A DNA stretch of 64,000 nucleotides from Denitrificimonas caeni. Its GTDB lineage: Bacteria; Pseudomonadota; Gammaproteobacteria; Pseudomonadales; Pseudomonadaceae. The DNA lies in assembly GCF_905120345.1 (NCBI RefSeq), contig NZ_CAJHOA010000001.1, positions 186,001 through 250,000 on the forward strand. The letters are read 5' to 3'. Shown here piece by piece: positions 35,242-46,225 of this stretch. Within the stretch, counting starts at the first letter, position 1, and the number at the start of each line of letters is the position of its first letter. The position numbers were made by a program, and so were the translations under genes. Below the pieces are notes generated by a model that had not been told where the DNA came from, ran no database searches, and saw only the letters and a list, made by a program, of their open reading frames with translations.

Positions 35242-36744
35242 TCAGCTGTTGTGCAGACCAATGGTGGCATTGGTCTGCTCACCCGAGCGTTCGAGATCAT
35301 TACGCTCACGTTCAATGCGCTGTAGATACTGTTGATCAATATCGCCCGTGACATAGACGCCATTGAATACCGCACAGTCAAACTGATCGATTTTAATTTT
35401 TCCACCGCCGACGGAATCAATTAAATCTTCCAGATCTTGGTAAATCAACCAGTCAGCACCAATCAAATCTGCCACTTCTTCAGTCGTACGGTTATGCGCA
35501 ATCAGCTCATGTACGCTAGGCATATCAATACCATACACGTTTGGATAGCGCACGGCTGGTGCGGCTGAACAGAAGTACACATTCTTTGCACCGGCATCAC
35601 GTGCCATCTGAATAATTTGCTTACAGGTGGTACCACGGACAATCGAGTCATCGACTAGCATCACGTTTTTACCGCGGAACTCGAGTTCAATAGCATTAAG
35701 TTTTTGGCGTACAGATTTTTTACGCTCAGCTTGACCGGGCATAATAAAGGTACGGCCGATATAGCGATTTTTCACAAAACCTTCGCGGTATTTCACGCCC
35801 AATCGATTGGCCAGCTCTAAAGCTGAGGTGCGACTGGTATCAGGAATTGGAATGACGACATCAATATCGTGCTCAGGGCGTTCGCGTAAAATCTTATCTG
35901 CCAGCTTTTCACCCATCCGTAAACGCGCTTTGTAAACAGAGATACCATCAATAATGGAGTCTGGACGCGCCAAATAAACATGCTCGAAAATGCAAGGACT
36001 GAGCACTGGATTGGCGGCACATTGACGCGTGTGTAGCTGGCCGCCTTCAGTGATGTAGACCGCTTCACCAGGGGCTAAGTCGCGAATCAAAGTAAAGCCC
36101 AGCACATCCAGTGCAACACTTTCTGAGGCAATCATATATTCGACACCCTCATCGGTATGACGCTGACCAAAGACAATGGGGCGAATACCATTCGGATCAC
36201 GAAAACCCAGTACACCATAACCAGTAATCATCGCGACTACTGCATAACCGCCCTGACAGCGCTCATGCACACGACTGACTGCAGCGAACACATCTTCTTC
36301 AGTCGGTTGCAATTTGCCACGGCCACTCAGCTCATGCGCAAAAACGTTGAGCAGCACTTCTGAATCAGAGTTGGTATTTACGTGGCGTAAATCAGACTGA
36401 TAAATCTCTTTAGCCAGCTGTTTTACGTTGGTTAAATTACCATTATGCGCCAGGGTAATACCGTATGGAGAGTTGACATAAAAAGGCTGTGCTTCAGCGC
36501 TGCTAGAACTGCCTGCAGTCGGGTAACGAATGTGACCGATACCTACATTGCCGATCAACTCTTTCATATGCCGTGTGCGAAACACATCACGCACTAAGCC
36601 ATTGTCTTTGCGCAGAAACAACCGTCCATTCTTTGATGTCACCATTCCAGCGGCGTCCTGGCCACGGTGTTGAAGTACGGTAAGCGCATCATAGAGCGCT
36701 TGATTAATGTTTGATTTGCCTACAATACCGACAATGCCACACAT
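35242..36744 (-). CDS. purF: Amidophosphoribosyltransferase
   Basis: First enzyme of de novo purine synthesis, converting PRPP and glutamine to phosphoribosylamine in the cytosol. It has 500 residues. Cys2 (MCGIVGIVG) becomes the N-terminal nucleophile of the glutaminase domain after Met removal. The PRPP-binding loop [13 protein letters not shown] lies in the C-terminal phosphoribosyltransferase domain. It follows cvpA by 76 bases, the conserved cvpA-purF order. Confidence 0.98.
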   Translation of the reverse strand: MCGIVGIVGKSNINQALYDALTVLQHRGQDAAGMVTSKNGRLFLRKDNGLVRDVFRTRHMKELIGNVGIGHIRYPTAGSSSSAEAQPFYVNSPYGITLAHNGNLTNVKQLAKEIYQSDLRHVNTNSDSEVLLNVFAHELSGRGKLQPTEEDVFAAVSRVHERCQGGYAVVAMITGYGVLGFRDPNGIRPIVFGQRHTDEGVEYMIASESVALDVLGFTLIRDLAPGEAVYITEGGQLHTRQCAANPVLSPCIFEHVYLARPDSIIDGISVYKARLRMGEKLADKILRERPEHDIDVVIPIPDTSRTSALELANRLGVKYREGFVKNRYIGRTFIMPGQAERKKSVRQKLNAIELEFRGKNVMLVDDSIVRGTTCKQIIQMARDAGAKNVYFCSAAPAVRYPNVYGIDMPSVHELIAHNRTTEEVADLIGADWLIYQDLEDLIDSVGGGKIKIDQFDCAVFNGVYVTGDIDQQYLQRIERERNDLERSGEQTNATIGLHNS

Positions 36745-36820
36745 GTAACGCGACCCCTGCTATGTCATTCTAATTAAAGACAGTTATAAGAATATCGACT
36801 GTCTAGTGTGCTCATCAATG

Positions 36821-37327
36821 CTAAGCATTTTGAGCTGTCGTGATCCACTTACTGGATAAACCTAAGATCAGATCTTTTGACCAGTCAGCAATCAGTAGAA
36901 AATGCGGAATTAAAGTTGACTGCTGCCACCAAGTATCTTGTTCAACCGGTGCCAGACTCAATAGACCAATCAATACCACCACTAAAAACAATCCGCGAGC
37001 TGCACCAAACACCATACCCAGTAAACGGTCTGTGCCTGTTAAGCCTGTGGCCCGTATTAATTGTGCTAATAAAAAATTTACTAGACCGCCAACCATCAAT
37101 GTCACCACAAAGAGCAGCGCACAGGCTGCAATGGTGCGAACCGAAGGCATATCAATATACGGCTCTAAGTAATGCGCTAAGCTGCCACCGAACATCCAAG
37201 TCACAACACCAGCAAAAACCCAAATCACCAACGACAGCGCTTCTTTAATAAAGCCACGGTTTAAACTGATTAAGGATGAAATCAATACGATGCCAAGAAT
37301 AAGGACATCGACCCAATTGAAAGTCAC
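36821..37327 (-). CDS. cvpA: CvpA family inner-membrane protein
   Basis: Small membrane protein of 168 residues with four hydrophobic segments; the N-terminal WVDVLILGIVLISSLISLNR is the CvpA signature. It was named for colicin V production; its envelope role is only partly understood. It sits directly upstream of purF, the arrangement seen across gammaproteobacteria. Confidence 0.93.
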   Translation of the reverse strand: MTFNWVDVLILGIVLISSLISLNRGFIKEALSLVIWVFAGVVTWMFGGSLAHYLEPYIDMPSVRTIAACALLFVVTLMVGGLVNFLLAQLIRATGLTGTDRLLGMVFGAARGLFLVVVLIGLLSLAPVEQDTWWQQSTLIPHFLLIADWSKDLILGLSSKWITTAQNA

Positions 37328-37418
37328 TGATTAGTAGCCTGCTCTGTAAAACGAGTATTTTAGCAGAGCTGTTCGGTGCTGATAAGCGCTACTTGGTGTT
37401 TTCAGCATCATTGTGCGC

Positions 37419-38051
37419 TTAAGGCTGATAGCGCACAACAAAACATGCTTGGCCTTCTCGATCTTTTAAACGTTTGCACATCGCCTGTGCATCTGTTTGC
37501 TTGACCAGAGGCCCAATTAATACACGATGGATGCCATCGGTACTACGCACATAAGCATTGTATTGTTTTTTACGATAGGTATCGCGTAAACCTTCAGCAT
37601 TGACTTTGTTGGTTAGACTCGCCAACTGTACAGACCACGATACCGGTAAATTATTTTTGTCGATCCCTGGCGCAACAGGCTTCGGCTCAGTCTGTGGTGC
37701 AATAACGTTGCCAGGTTGCTCTTGGGTAAGGGTAGGCTTAATCGGTTGTGGTGCAGGCACCGCGGCGGCAATAGGCAAATCTGCTGCGCTGACGGTTTGA
37801 GCCGGCGGCTCTGCTACCAGCACTTCATCCCAGACGTCGTCAATATCATCAGCGAGCGGCTCAGGTACTGCCACGTCTTCGATAGGAAACTGCGGAGCTG
37901 CAGGGGCCTCCGGCATGGGCGGAGCTTGCACAACGACTTCATTGACTGAATCTTCTTGCTTAAATAGCATAGGCAAAAAAATCACCGCCAAAGCAATCAG
38001 TACTAATGCGCCCACAATACGTTGTTTAAGCTTATTTTCTGTCGCCGCCAT
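37419..38051 (-). CDS. SPOR-domain cell division protein (DedD-like)
   Basis: Bitopic inner-membrane protein of 210 residues: a short basic N-terminus, one transmembrane segment (IVGALVLIALAVIFLPMLF, about 12-30), a Pro/Ala/Glu-rich periplasmic linker (about 35-130) and a C-terminal SPOR domain (about 135-208, starting SWSVQLASLTN) that binds denuded peptidoglycan at the septum. This is the DedD layout. It lies between folC and cvpA, the dedD position in the conserved cluster. GGGG is spaced about 5 bases before the ATG. Confidence 0.88.
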   Translation of the reverse strand: MAATENKLKQRIVGALVLIALAVIFLPMLFKQEDSVNEVVVQAPPMPEAPAAPQFPIEDVAVPEPLADDIDDVWDEVLVAEPPAQTVSAADLPIAAAVPAPQPIKPTLTQEQPGNVIAPQTEPKPVAPGIDKNNLPVSWSVQLASLTNKVNAEGLRDTYRKKQYNAYVRSTDGIHRVLIGPLVKQTDAQAMCKRLKDREGQACFVVRYQP

Positions 38052-38157
38052 AAATACCCCGTCCTATCCCTTTGATATCAAATTGAGCTTAAAAGCACCC
38101 TACAGCATAGACGCTGTGTTTGAACAATAGTTGCGCACAGCGCTAAAGCCTATAGTT

Positions 38158-39435
38158 TTAGGCCTGTGCAGCACACCATTTTAGTGCTTCAGCCACGGTA
38201 AAAAATGAACCAAAAATAATTATTTGATCATTTTCTGTGGCGTTTGAACACTGCGCCTCAATGGCTTGAGCAATGCTGGCATAAGACGTCACCGACGCAT
38301 TTCGTTGTTGCAATGCCTGTTGCAAGCGCTCAACTTTACAACTGCGCGGACTGGGTAAAGAAGCTACGGCCCAATCACATATTTGTGATTGCATCGCGCT
38401 CAGTACACCATCTAAATCTTTATCATCGAGCATGCCAAATACAGCTAAACGCTGCCCTATTAGCGGCTGCGAATTAAGTCGCTCAGCTAAATAACTTGCC
38501 GCATGCGGGTTGTGAGCAACATCCAACAGCACGTTTAACGAACGATCTTGCCAGATGACGCTCACTTTTTGTAAGCGGCCTGGCATACGCGTATTGCTTA
38601 ATGCTTGTAATAACAGATCGGGCTGCCAATCCAATCCGAGTAAGGCATAAATTTGTAATGCCAGTGCTGCATTCTCTAATGGTAAGCCAAGTAATGGAAT
38701 GTCTTGTAACTGCAATGCTTGGCCTTGCAGGTCGAGACCACGCCAGTGCCAACAGTGCTCAGTAACGGCTAAATCAAAGTCACGTCCACGCAGTAGCAAC
38801 GGTGTATTTAGCCGAGCAGCTTGGGTGAGCAATTGTTCTGGCGGATCTAAATCACCACAAACGGCTGGATGTCCGCTACGGAAAATCCCTGATTTCTCAT
38901 ATGCCACTGAATCTCGCGTATCACCCAACCAGTCATTATGGTCAAGACCAATATTAGTCACTGCCGCAACATCTGCATCAACAATATTGACCGCATCAAG
39001 GCGTCCACCTAAACCGACTTCAAGTACCACCACATCTAGCGAACTCTGGGCAAATAGCCAAAACGCTGCCAAAGTGCCCATTTCGAAATAAGTTAGACTC
39101 GTGTCGCCACGCGCCTGCTCAACCGCAGTAAAGGCCTCACAAAGCTGCTGATCGCTGACCTCTTGACCATTAATACGGACTCGCTCGTTATAGCGCAACA
39201 AGTGTGGTGAACTGTAGACACCAACCGTTAATCCTTGTTGTGCCACGAGACTGGCCAAAAAAGCGCAGGTTGAACCTTTGCCATTGGTACCTGTTACGGT
39301 AATGATTTTATCGGCAATACGCGGCAATCCTAAACGCTGCGCAGCATCCTGCACGCGCGCCAAACCCATATCAATCTCATTGGGGTGCAACTGCTCTAAA
39401 TAACTCAGCCACTGCTCAAGATTGCGCACGATCAT
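38158..39435 (-). CDS. folC: Folylpolyglutamate / dihydrofolate synthase
   Basis: Bifunctional Mur-ligase-family enzyme that adds glutamate to dihydropteroate and extends folate glutamate tails. It has 425 residues with the ATP loop ITVTGTNGKGSTCAFL near residue 50, the folate-binding YSSPHL stretch and the VLLDVAHNPHAA motif in the C-terminal domain. It starts 3 bases after accD, the widespread accD-folC pair. Confidence 0.97.
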   Translation of the reverse strand: MIVRNLEQWLSYLEQLHPNEIDMGLARVQDAAQRLGLPRIADKIITVTGTNGKGSTCAFLASLVAQQGLTVGVYSSPHLLRYNERVRINGQEVSDQQLCEAFTAVEQARGDTSLTYFEMGTLAAFWLFAQSSLDVVVLEVGLGGRLDAVNIVDADVAAVTNIGLDHNDWLGDTRDSVAYEKSGIFRSGHPAVCGDLDPPEQLLTQAARLNTPLLLRGRDFDLAVTEHCWHWRGLDLQGQALQLQDIPLLGLPLENAALALQIYALLGLDWQPDLLLQALSNTRMPGRLQKVSVIWQDRSLNVLLDVAHNPHAASYLAERLNSQPLIGQRLAVFGMLDDKDLDGVLSAMQSQICDWAVASLPSPRSCKVERLQQALQQRNASVTSYASIAQAIEAQCSNATENDQIIIFGSFFTVAEALKWCAAQA

Positions 39436-39438
39436 GGT

Positions 39439-40356
39439 TTATACCTGTGCTTCTACTGCGAGGCTCTCTACATCCACCATTGCGACAGGTGCAGGTACAG
39501 AAGGTACATTCATAAACTGACGCAGTACGCTAGCCACGCGCGGACGTAATTCTAGGCGCGGGATAATCATATCAATAGCACCGTGATCTAATAAAAACTC
39601 ACTGCGCTGGAAACCTTCAGGAAGCTTTTCACGCACTGTTTGCTCAATCACGCGTGGACCAGCAAAGCCAATCAGTGCTTTAGGCTCAGCAACAATAATA
39701 TCGCCTAGCATTGCCAAACTGGCCGAGACACCACCATATACTGGGTCGGTTAATGCAGAGACAAATGGAATGCCCTCTTCGCGTAAACGCGCAATCACGG
39801 CTGAGGTCTTTGCCATTTGCATCAATGAAATCAAGGCTTCTTGCATGCGAGCGCCGCCTGAAGCAGAGAAGCAAATCAGTGGGCAGCGTTGCTCAAGTGC
39901 AACATTGGCAGCACGCACGAAGCGCTCACCAACCACGGCACCCATTGAACCGCCCATAAAAGCAAATTCAAAGGCGACGGCAACGACTGGCATACCTTCC
40001 AAGGTACCGCTCATAGCAACCAGCGCATCTTTTTCACCGGTTTGCTTTTGTGCCGCCGTCAGACGGTCTTTGTATTTTTTACTATCGCGAAATTTAATCC
40101 GATCAACCGGCTCAAGTTCAGCAGCAATTTCTTCACGGCCCTCTTCATCTAGAAAAATATCTAAACGAGTGCGCGCATTAATGCGCATATGGTGATCACA
40201 CTTCGGGCATACATCTAAGGTTTTTTCTAATTCTGGCTTGTATAAAACCGCTTCACAGGATGGGCATTTATGCCACAAGCCTTCTGGTACTGAACTTTTT
40301 TTAACCTCAGAGCGCATGATTGAGGGAATTAGTTTATCGACTAACCAGTTGTTCAT
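39439..40356 (-). CDS. accD: Acetyl-CoA carboxylase carboxyltransferase subunit beta
   Basis: Beta subunit of the carboxyltransferase that transfers carboxyl from biotin to acetyl-CoA to make malonyl-CoA for fatty acid synthesis. It has 305 residues. The N-terminal zinc ribbon is complete (CPSC near 32 and CPKC near 51). The crotonase-like core includes [11 protein letters not shown] and [16 protein letters not shown]. It partners with AccA, encoded elsewhere. It is 81 bases downstream of trpF. Confidence 0.98.
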   Translation of the reverse strand: MNNWLVDKLIPSIMRSEVKKSSVPEGLWHKCPSCEAVLYKPELEKTLDVCPKCDHHMRINARTRLDIFLDEEGREEIAAELEPVDRIKFRDSKKYKDRLTAAQKQTGEKDALVAMSGTLEGMPVVAVAFEFAFMGGSMGAVVGERFVRAANVALEQRCPLICFSASGGARMQEALISLMQMAKTSAVIARLREEGIPFVSALTDPVYGGVSASLAMLGDIIVAEPKALIGFAGPRVIEQTVREKLPEGFQRSEFLLDHGAIDMIIPRLELRPRVASVLRQFMNVPSVPAPVAMVDVESLAVEAQV

Positions 40357-40437
40357 CAGTTGTCTACTCCGCCTGCGGCAAGTGACGGTGCACTGTGCCT
40401 TTTATGTAGGGTTAATAATTAAGTTACTGACGGCTCG

Positions 40438-41082
40438 TTACTGAGCGCCGTCACATCGCTGAGCATTTTTCATCTGCACAGCATATAAGAATTTACGCAC
40501 TTTATCTGCGTCTTTAATCCCATGGCTGGCTTCGACACCGCCACTGACATCCACAGCCCAAGGCTGAACTTGTTCGATTGCTTGGCCAATATTATCCGCG
40601 TTTAAACCGCCGGCGAGGATTAGCGGTTTGGCTAAGACGCTAGGAATACGTGCCCAATCAAAGCGTTCGCCGGTACCACCATGCACGCCTGGCACCCAAG
40701 CATCCAGTAAAATCCCTTGCGCAGAGCTATATTGCTCAGCCAAATGAGCAATATCAACGCCAGGCTGCATACGCAGTGCGCGAAAATAAGGACGAGCAAA
40801 GCCTTCACACTCGGCCGGCGTTTCATCGCCGTGAAACTGCAACACGTCCAATGGTACCTGGCTCAGAACAGCATTCACTTCAGCCCGCGAGGCATTGACA
40901 AACAGTCCTACAGTGCTGACAAAAGGTGGTAATGCGGCAATGATTTTCTGCGCTTGCTCAACGCTGACCGCTCGTGGGCTTTTTGCGTAAAACACTAAGC
41001 CAATCGCATCCACGCCTGCTTGTGCAGCAATTAAGGCGTCTTCGACACGGGTAATACCGCAAATTTTAGTTCGTACTCGCAT
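40438..41082 (-). CDS. trpF: Phosphoribosylanthranilate isomerase
   Basis: Tryptophan pathway enzyme catalysing the Amadori rearrangement of phosphoribosylanthranilate. A 214-residue TIM barrel with the catalytic Cys8 in TKICGIT and the phosphate-binding region [13 protein letters not shown] followed by VDVSGGVE. It stands between truA and accD rather than in a trp operon, which is normal for pseudomonads. Confidence 0.97.
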   Translation of the reverse strand: MRVRTKICGITRVEDALIAAQAGVDAIGLVFYAKSPRAVSVEQAQKIIAALPPFVSTVGLFVNASRAEVNAVLSQVPLDVLQFHGDETPAECEGFARPYFRALRMQPGVDIAHLAEQYSSAQGILLDAWVPGVHGGTGERFDWARIPSVLAKPLILAGGLNADNIGQAIEQVQPWAVDVSGGVEASHGIKDADKVRKFLYAVQMKNAQRCDGAQ

Positions 41083-41093
41083 GATGATTCTCT

Positions 41094-41960
41094 TTAGCTC
41101 TGCACAAAGATATCAGGTAAGCCCGATAGGAAATGTGGACCAAGGTAGCGTTTGGGCAATTGAAACTGCTCAGGGTATTCAACTTGCACCATATACAAAC
41201 CATACGGCGCCGCAGTCACACCGGCAGACTTACGATCGCAACTGTCCAACACCTCTTGCGCCCATTCAACCGGCCGTTCACCCGCACCGATCATCATTAA
41301 CACGCCGGCAATATTACGAACCATATGGTGTAAAAAAGCATTGGCTCGCACATCAATAACAATCAGTTTACCAAACTCTAGTATCTGCAAATGATGAATA
41401 GTACGCACTGGCGAATGCGCTTGGCAGCCAGCTGCACGCAAAGCATTAAAGTCATGAGTACCCACCAAGCAAAGTGCGGCAGCACGCATTTTTTCAATAT
41501 CCAATGACTGGTGCGTCCAAGTCACCTCTTGCGCTAAGTGTGCGGGGCGTACTTCATCGCTATAAATAACATAACGATAACGCCGTGCGACAGCACTAAA
41601 GCGTGAGTGAAAATCCTGCGACATAGGTTGTGCCCAGGCCACACTGATATCTTTGGGTAAATAGCGATTGGCGCCCATCACCCAAGAACGCATCGGGCGC
41701 TCGACAGACGTATCAAAGTGCACCACTTGACCGCAGGCATGCACCATGGCATCGGTCCGACCGGCACAGCTTAAGCGCACCGGTAGATCGGCATTGATAT
41801 GTTGCAAGGCCTCTTCTAAGTGACCTTGTACACTCGGAGTGCCGGCTGCTTGCAGTTGAAAACCGTGGTAATTAGAGCCTTTGTATTCAACACCTAAGGC
41901 TATTCTAAAATCACCTGCGGCAGCCACTTGGGCTGCCGCAGGGCGTATTTTACTTGACAT
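41094..41960 (-). CDS. truA: tRNA pseudouridine(38-40) synthase
   Basis: Modifies uridines 38-40 in the anticodon arm of many tRNAs. It has 288 residues with the catalytic Asp70 in [11 protein letters not shown] and the C-terminal region [15 protein letters not shown]. The ATG at 41960 has AGGA 6 bases upstream and is preferred over a TTG one codon earlier. The gene follows fimV with no real gap, and the ribosome binding site overlaps the fimV stop codon. Confidence 0.97.
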   Translation of the reverse strand: MSSKIRPAAAQVAAAGDFRIALGVEYKGSNYHGFQLQAAGTPSVQGHLEEALQHINADLPVRLSCAGRTDAMVHACGQVVHFDTSVERPMRSWVMGANRYLPKDISVAWAQPMSQDFHSRFSAVARRYRYVIYSDEVRPAHLAQEVTWTHQSLDIEKMRAAALCLVGTHDFNALRAAGCQAHSPVRTIHHLQILEFGKLIVIDVRANAFLHHMVRNIAGVLMMIGAGERPVEWAQEVLDSCDRKSAGVTAAPYGLYMVQVEYPEQFQLPKRYLGPHFLSGLPDIFVQS

Positions 41961-41963
41961 CAA

Positions 41964-44717
41964 CTATCCTAACTGACTGATTAATTCACGCGCTTCATTT
42001 TGTTGTGCGGCAGTACCTTGAATAAGGACTTCATCAAGAATTTCACGCGCACCTTGTGCATCACCCATTTCAACGTAAGCGCGCGCTAAATCGAGCTTAG
42101 AGGCTGCTTCATCAGCACCAGATAAAAAACCGAAATCATCATCTATGCGACCTAGCTCTTCTAGCTCACCCAAATCGGTTTCAGCAGTTATAGCTGCCTG
42201 TAGAGTATCAACCGTTTGTTCATGCAAAGCCGTATCAGACTCAGCGTTATCAAGACTGGCGTTAAATGCCTCGAGCTCTGCACTCGCTGTGTCTAACTGC
42301 GTAGTAAAATCAGTTTCGAGCGGCTGCTCAATCGCTGGATCAACAAAGTCAAAATCATCAGGCAATTCAAATTCTGGCGATTCAGAGGTTTCTACTGCTG
42401 ACGTTTCTGGTAAATAAAGCGACAGATCATCCAGAGACAAGGCATCATCATTGTCGGCTTTTTCAGCGTACTCAGAACGCTCTAGATTGAAGTCAAGCGT
42501 ATCAATATCAAGATTGAGTTCACTGTCTTCAATTTCAGTCAAACTATCCAGTGACTGCTCTGTAGTTTTTACCGCAGGTACGACAAGCTCAGGCAAATCA
42601 AGATCAAAATCAAACTCGTCGACAACAGTTTTGTCATCAAGACCTGCTTCAGTTAAGGCTAAGTCTGCTGATTCTGATTCAGTCATTAAAGCTGACAAAT
42701 TATCTAGATCGGCATCCAGCTCGGCCTCAGCGGTCGTACTCAAATCGGCTGGGATATCCAAGGCTAAATCATCTAAATTTAAATCTGCGAAGTCGTCGTC
42801 TACAGAGGCAGTAACACTCTTTTCAGCAAGAACCATCTGCGGATAACGAGCTTTAACCTGATCAAGCTCTGTATCAGCGCCACCGATTTCGGTGATTGCA
42901 TGCGCTTGGCTTGCGAACTCTGCCTGATCCTCAAGTGCTGCTAAGACATCTAGCAGCTTAAAACGTAGATCAGTACGTTGCGGCTCTTGAGCAATGGCGT
43001 TATTTAACACTTCCGCCGCTTGCGTGAAGCGTGCAAAGCTAATGTAGCTATTGGCTTCAGCAATGGGATCAGATACTTCTTGTTTGAACTGAGGGCTGGC
43101 AACCGGCTGATCAAAGGAAAAGTCTTTATCAAAGGCGCTATCTTTTTCTACTGATGAAAAATCAGATTCGGTTAAAAAGTCAGTTTCTACAGGTGTTAGT
43201 GCGATAGCCCCACTGAAATCTGGCGGCAAAGTATCGTTAAACGACTCGTTATCGAGAGCTGCTTCTTTACGTGCATTGCTCCGCGAAACCGCCATTAATA
43301 ATAACAGCAACGCTAAAATAGCCCCACCACCCGCAGCCGCTAACAACATAGGGTTACTCAGCATGCTCTCATCAATGAGACTTTCATCTTGCGCTTGAAC
43401 TTGACTCGGTTCTACAGAGTCTAGAGCGGCTTCTGTTTGAGCTGCAGGCTGCAAGTTAGGCTCTTCGAGTTGCGGCATTAATTCAGCATCAGTCTCAGCG
43501 ACGAGCGGAGTTGTTTGCTCTAGGTCGCTATCCAGCAATTGTGTATCTGCTGCTGGATCACTATTCTCGAGGGGCTCAGGTAGGTCCGGAGTGTTTTGCA
43601 GTTGGGCCAGCAGATTGTCTTTTAATTCAATCAGGTGCTGTAACTTATCGAGCTGACTATTGAGGTCTTCAACACGTCCTTTAAGATCTTGATATTCAAG
43701 CACGGTGGAGTCTAGACGGGCCTGACTGGATGCCAGTTGATCTTGTAAGGTTTTAAGGTCAGTTGCTGGCCCTTGATCAGCCGCTTGCTCTGCTTGTCCG
43801 GGCATATCAGCGACCAGTCTTAAATTATCAGCTTGTTCCACTCGGGCAGGCGTTCTATCGACTTCGCTGCGCGATGTTGCATCCAACTGACGCTCAGTAA
43901 GTTTGGGTGCTGCGCGCGCGGCTTGCCACTCCACATTTTGCTGAGCCACTTGTGCCAAAGCCTCGGCGCGACTACGACGATTGATCTCTGCAGCAGTCGG
44001 CAATTGCAAGACTTGCCCACTTTTCATACGATTAATATTAGCGCCAGAAAAGGCATTAGGATTAAGATCTTGGATCGCTAACATCGCTTGCTGAACAGAA
44101 GCTTTATCGCTCACACGCTTGGCGATGTACCATAAATTATCATCTTTGCGTACGCGGTATGCGGTATTTGAGCGCGCACTACTCGCCTGCGCTGTACTTT
44201 GAGCGGTTGTCGGCTGCGCATTAGCCTGCTGACTCACCTGACTTGATGTAGGGCGCACCGCACTGGGTGCCGCTACAACAGCAGGCTGCGTAGTATAAAT
44301 AACGGACTTAGGTTTATATAAAGGCGGGTCAAGCAGTAATGTGTACTCACGTAAGAGGCGGCCACTTGGCCAAACAACTTCAACTAAAAAGCTCAGATAA
44401 GGCTCATTAACAGGCTTACTGCTAGTCACCCGAATAATGCTTTTGCCATTGGCGGCAATCACTGGCGTGAATTTTAAGCCGGTCAGGAAAAACTGCCGAT
44501 CAACACCCGCTTTGCTGAAGGCTTCAGGCGACGCCAAGTGCGTTTTAATTTCAACAGAGGTTAAATCGCGGACTTCTAATAAAGATATTTCAGCGTTAAG
44601 CGGCTGATTTAACGATGACTTAACTGCCAACTCACCTAAGCCTAAAGCATTGGCAAAACCAGATGAAAACGCTGTGGCAGCGGCAACTGCTAACACCAAT
44701 TTGCGAACTTGAAGCAT
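41964..44717 (-). CDS. fimV: FimV-type peptidoglycan-binding polar hub protein
   Basis: Inner-membrane protein of 917 residues that organises type IV pili, polar localisation and cAMP-dependent surface signalling in Pseudomonas. A signal/anchor at about 1-25 precedes the FimV N-terminal domain (LGLGELAVKSSLNQPLNAEI). A LysM domain follows (about 185-240, YRVRKDDNLWYIAKRV), then a Gln-rich coiled coil (about 310-365). A transmembrane segment (AAAGGGAILALLLLLMAV, near 460) leads to a very acidic cytoplasmic region, with TPR-like units and the conserved C-terminal motif LDLARAYVEMGDAQGAREIL. AGGG lies about 8 bases before the ATG. Confidence 0.95.
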   Translation of the reverse strand: MLQVRKLVLAVAAATAFSSGFANALGLGELAVKSSLNQPLNAEISLLEVRDLTSVEIKTHLASPEAFSKAGVDRQFFLTGLKFTPVIAANGKSIIRVTSSKPVNEPYLSFLVEVVWPSGRLLREYTLLLDPPLYKPKSVIYTTQPAVVAAPSAVRPTSSQVSQQANAQPTTAQSTAQASSARSNTAYRVRKDDNLWYIAKRVSDKASVQQAMLAIQDLNPNAFSGANINRMKSGQVLQLPTAAEINRRSRAEALAQVAQQNVEWQAARAAPKLTERQLDATSRSEVDRTPARVEQADNLRLVADMPGQAEQAADQGPATDLKTLQDQLASSQARLDSTVLEYQDLKGRVEDLNSQLDKLQHLIELKDNLLAQLQNTPDLPEPLENSDPAADTQLLDSDLEQTTPLVAETDAELMPQLEEPNLQPAAQTEAALDSVEPSQVQAQDESLIDESMLSNPMLLAAAGGGAILALLLLLMAVSRSNARKEAALDNESFNDTLPPDFSGAIALTPVETDFLTESDFSSVEKDSAFDKDFSFDQPVASPQFKQEVSDPIAEANSYISFARFTQAAEVLNNAIAQEPQRTDLRFKLLDVLAALEDQAEFASQAHAITEIGGADTELDQVKARYPQMVLAEKSVTASVDDDFADLNLDDLALDIPADLSTTAEAELDADLDNLSALMTESESADLALTEAGLDDKTVVDEFDFDLDLPELVVPAVKTTEQSLDSLTEIEDSELNLDIDTLDFNLERSEYAEKADNDDALSLDDLSLYLPETSAVETSESPEFELPDDFDFVDPAIEQPLETDFTTQLDTASAELEAFNASLDNAESDTALHEQTVDTLQAAITAETDLGELEELGRIDDDFGFLSGADEAASKLDLARAYVEMGDAQGAREILDEVLIQGTAAQQNEARELISQLG

Positions 44718-45033
44718 ATAGAGTTATCCCTTATTTTCGTTCCGGATACCCCGGCGGGCTTTGAATGCAATAGTCTCAATCGTCAAGTTACACAGCCCAC
44801 GCCAGCGGCATTCAACCTGATCCACTGTTACAACTAGAATTTTAATTCAGTCTAGGCGCTAAGTATCTTTTAGCAATAGAGTTTTATCAACATTCAATCG
44901 ACTTACTCAAGCCACTTCAAGCTCGTTTTGATCGTATTATCAGTCACCTTGTGCATTTGTGATAATTTAGCGTCTATTTCAGTCAGCAGGCAGCTAGAAA
45001 TGAATGTTTCAGATCTGGCTACCTGTGATTGAT
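44718..45033. other. Intergenic region between asd and fimV
   Basis: 316 bases with no convincing gene. The fimV-proximal end holds its ribosome binding site and presumably a promoter. No strong terminator hairpin is seen after asd. In P. aeruginosa a second semialdehyde-dehydrogenase-like gene (PA3116, from memory) lies here; no trace of it is recognisable. Confidence 0.6.
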
Positions 45034-46146
45034 TTAGCGCTCTAACAAGATACGCAACATTCTGCGCAAGGGTTCTGCTGCGCCCCATAACAACTGGTCA
45101 CCGACAGTAAAAGCACCCAAATAATGGGAACCCATATTGAGTTTACGCAAACGACCTACTGGTATATTTAAAGTGCCAGTCACTGCGGTTGGCGTCAGCT
45201 CTTTCATGGTGATATCGCGCTCATTAGGGACTAAGCGCACCCAAGGATTGTGCTGGCTGATTAAGCCTTCAATATCTGCTAATGGCACATCTTTATTCAA
45301 TTTAATGGTTAAAGCTTGGCTGTGGCAGCGCATTGCACCGACACGCACACAGAGGCCATCCACAGGAATAGGATTCTTAAAGTGACCTAAAATCTTATTG
45401 GTTTCTGCTTGTGCTTTCCACTCTTCACGGCTTTGACCATTCGGTAAAGCACTATCAATCCAAGGGATTAAACTGCCGGCCAATGGCACTCCGAAGTTAT
45501 CGATTGGGCACTCATCACTGCGTTGAAATTCGGCAACTTTGCGATCGATATCTAAAATCGCGCTGGCTGGATCTTGTAACTCAGCCGCAACCGAGCCATG
45601 GATACCGCCCATTTGACGAATCAGTTCACGCATATTCTGCGCACCAGCACCGCTGGCCGCTTGATAGGTCATGACGCTCATCCACTCGACAACACCGGCT
45701 TCAAACAAACCACCTAAACCCATCAACATCAAGCTAACGGTGCAGTTACCGCCGACAAAGTCTTTAATACCCGCTTCAACGGACTGATCAATCACCTTGC
45801 GGTTGACTGGATCTAACACAATCACTGAATGGTCTTTCATGCGCAATGCAGACGCTGCGTCAATCCAGTAGCCTTGCCAACCTGCTTCACGCAGCTTAGG
45901 GAAAACCTCATTGGTGTAGTCGCCACCTTGACAGGTCAAGATCACATCCAGTGTTTTTAGCTCATTAATATCATAAGCATCTTTTAACGCTGGTGTATCT
46001 TTACCAATTGCAGGCGCTTGTCCACCCACGTTGGAGGTGGTAAAGAACACGGGCTCAATTAAATCGAAATCCCGTTCTTCAAGCATCCGTTGCATCAGCA
46101 CTGAGCCCACCATGCCACGCCAACCAATTAGACCTACACGTTTCAT
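45034..46146 (-). CDS. asd: Aspartate-semialdehyde dehydrogenase
   Basis: Reduces aspartyl phosphate to aspartate semialdehyde, feeding lysine, diaminopimelate, threonine and methionine. It has 370 residues with an N-terminal NADP loop ([12 protein letters not shown]), the catalytic Cys135 in GGNCTVSLM and a glutamine/histidine acceptor region in the C-terminal half. It is the gammaproteobacterial form like E. coli Asd. The ATG at 46146 has AGGTG about 8 bases upstream and is preferred over a GTG one codon earlier. It lies 79 bases downstream of leuB. Confidence 0.97.
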   Translation of the reverse strand: MKRVGLIGWRGMVGSVLMQRMLEERDFDLIEPVFFTTSNVGGQAPAIGKDTPALKDAYDINELKTLDVILTCQGGDYTNEVFPKLREAGWQGYWIDAASALRMKDHSVIVLDPVNRKVIDQSVEAGIKDFVGGNCTVSLMLMGLGGLFEAGVVEWMSVMTYQAASGAGAQNMRELIRQMGGIHGSVAAELQDPASAILDIDRKVAEFQRSDECPIDNFGVPLAGSLIPWIDSALPNGQSREEWKAQAETNKILGHFKNPIPVDGLCVRVGAMRCHSQALTIKLNKDVPLADIEGLISQHNPWVRLVPNERDITMKELTPTAVTGTLNIPVGRLRKLNMGSHYLGAFTVGDQLLWGAAEPLRRMLRILLER

Positions 46147-46225
46147 CACGACTACACCTATTGTTAATTAACGACCCGCCACAACAGCCTAGACTGCATG
46201 AGCGGATCTATTTAATTGAATGAGC

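Noticed and set aside
44903-45088. Minus-strand frame of 61 codons at the asd 3' end
   Set aside because: Overlaps asd in another frame and has no start signal or family likeness; not a remnant of the missing asd paralogue as far as I can see.
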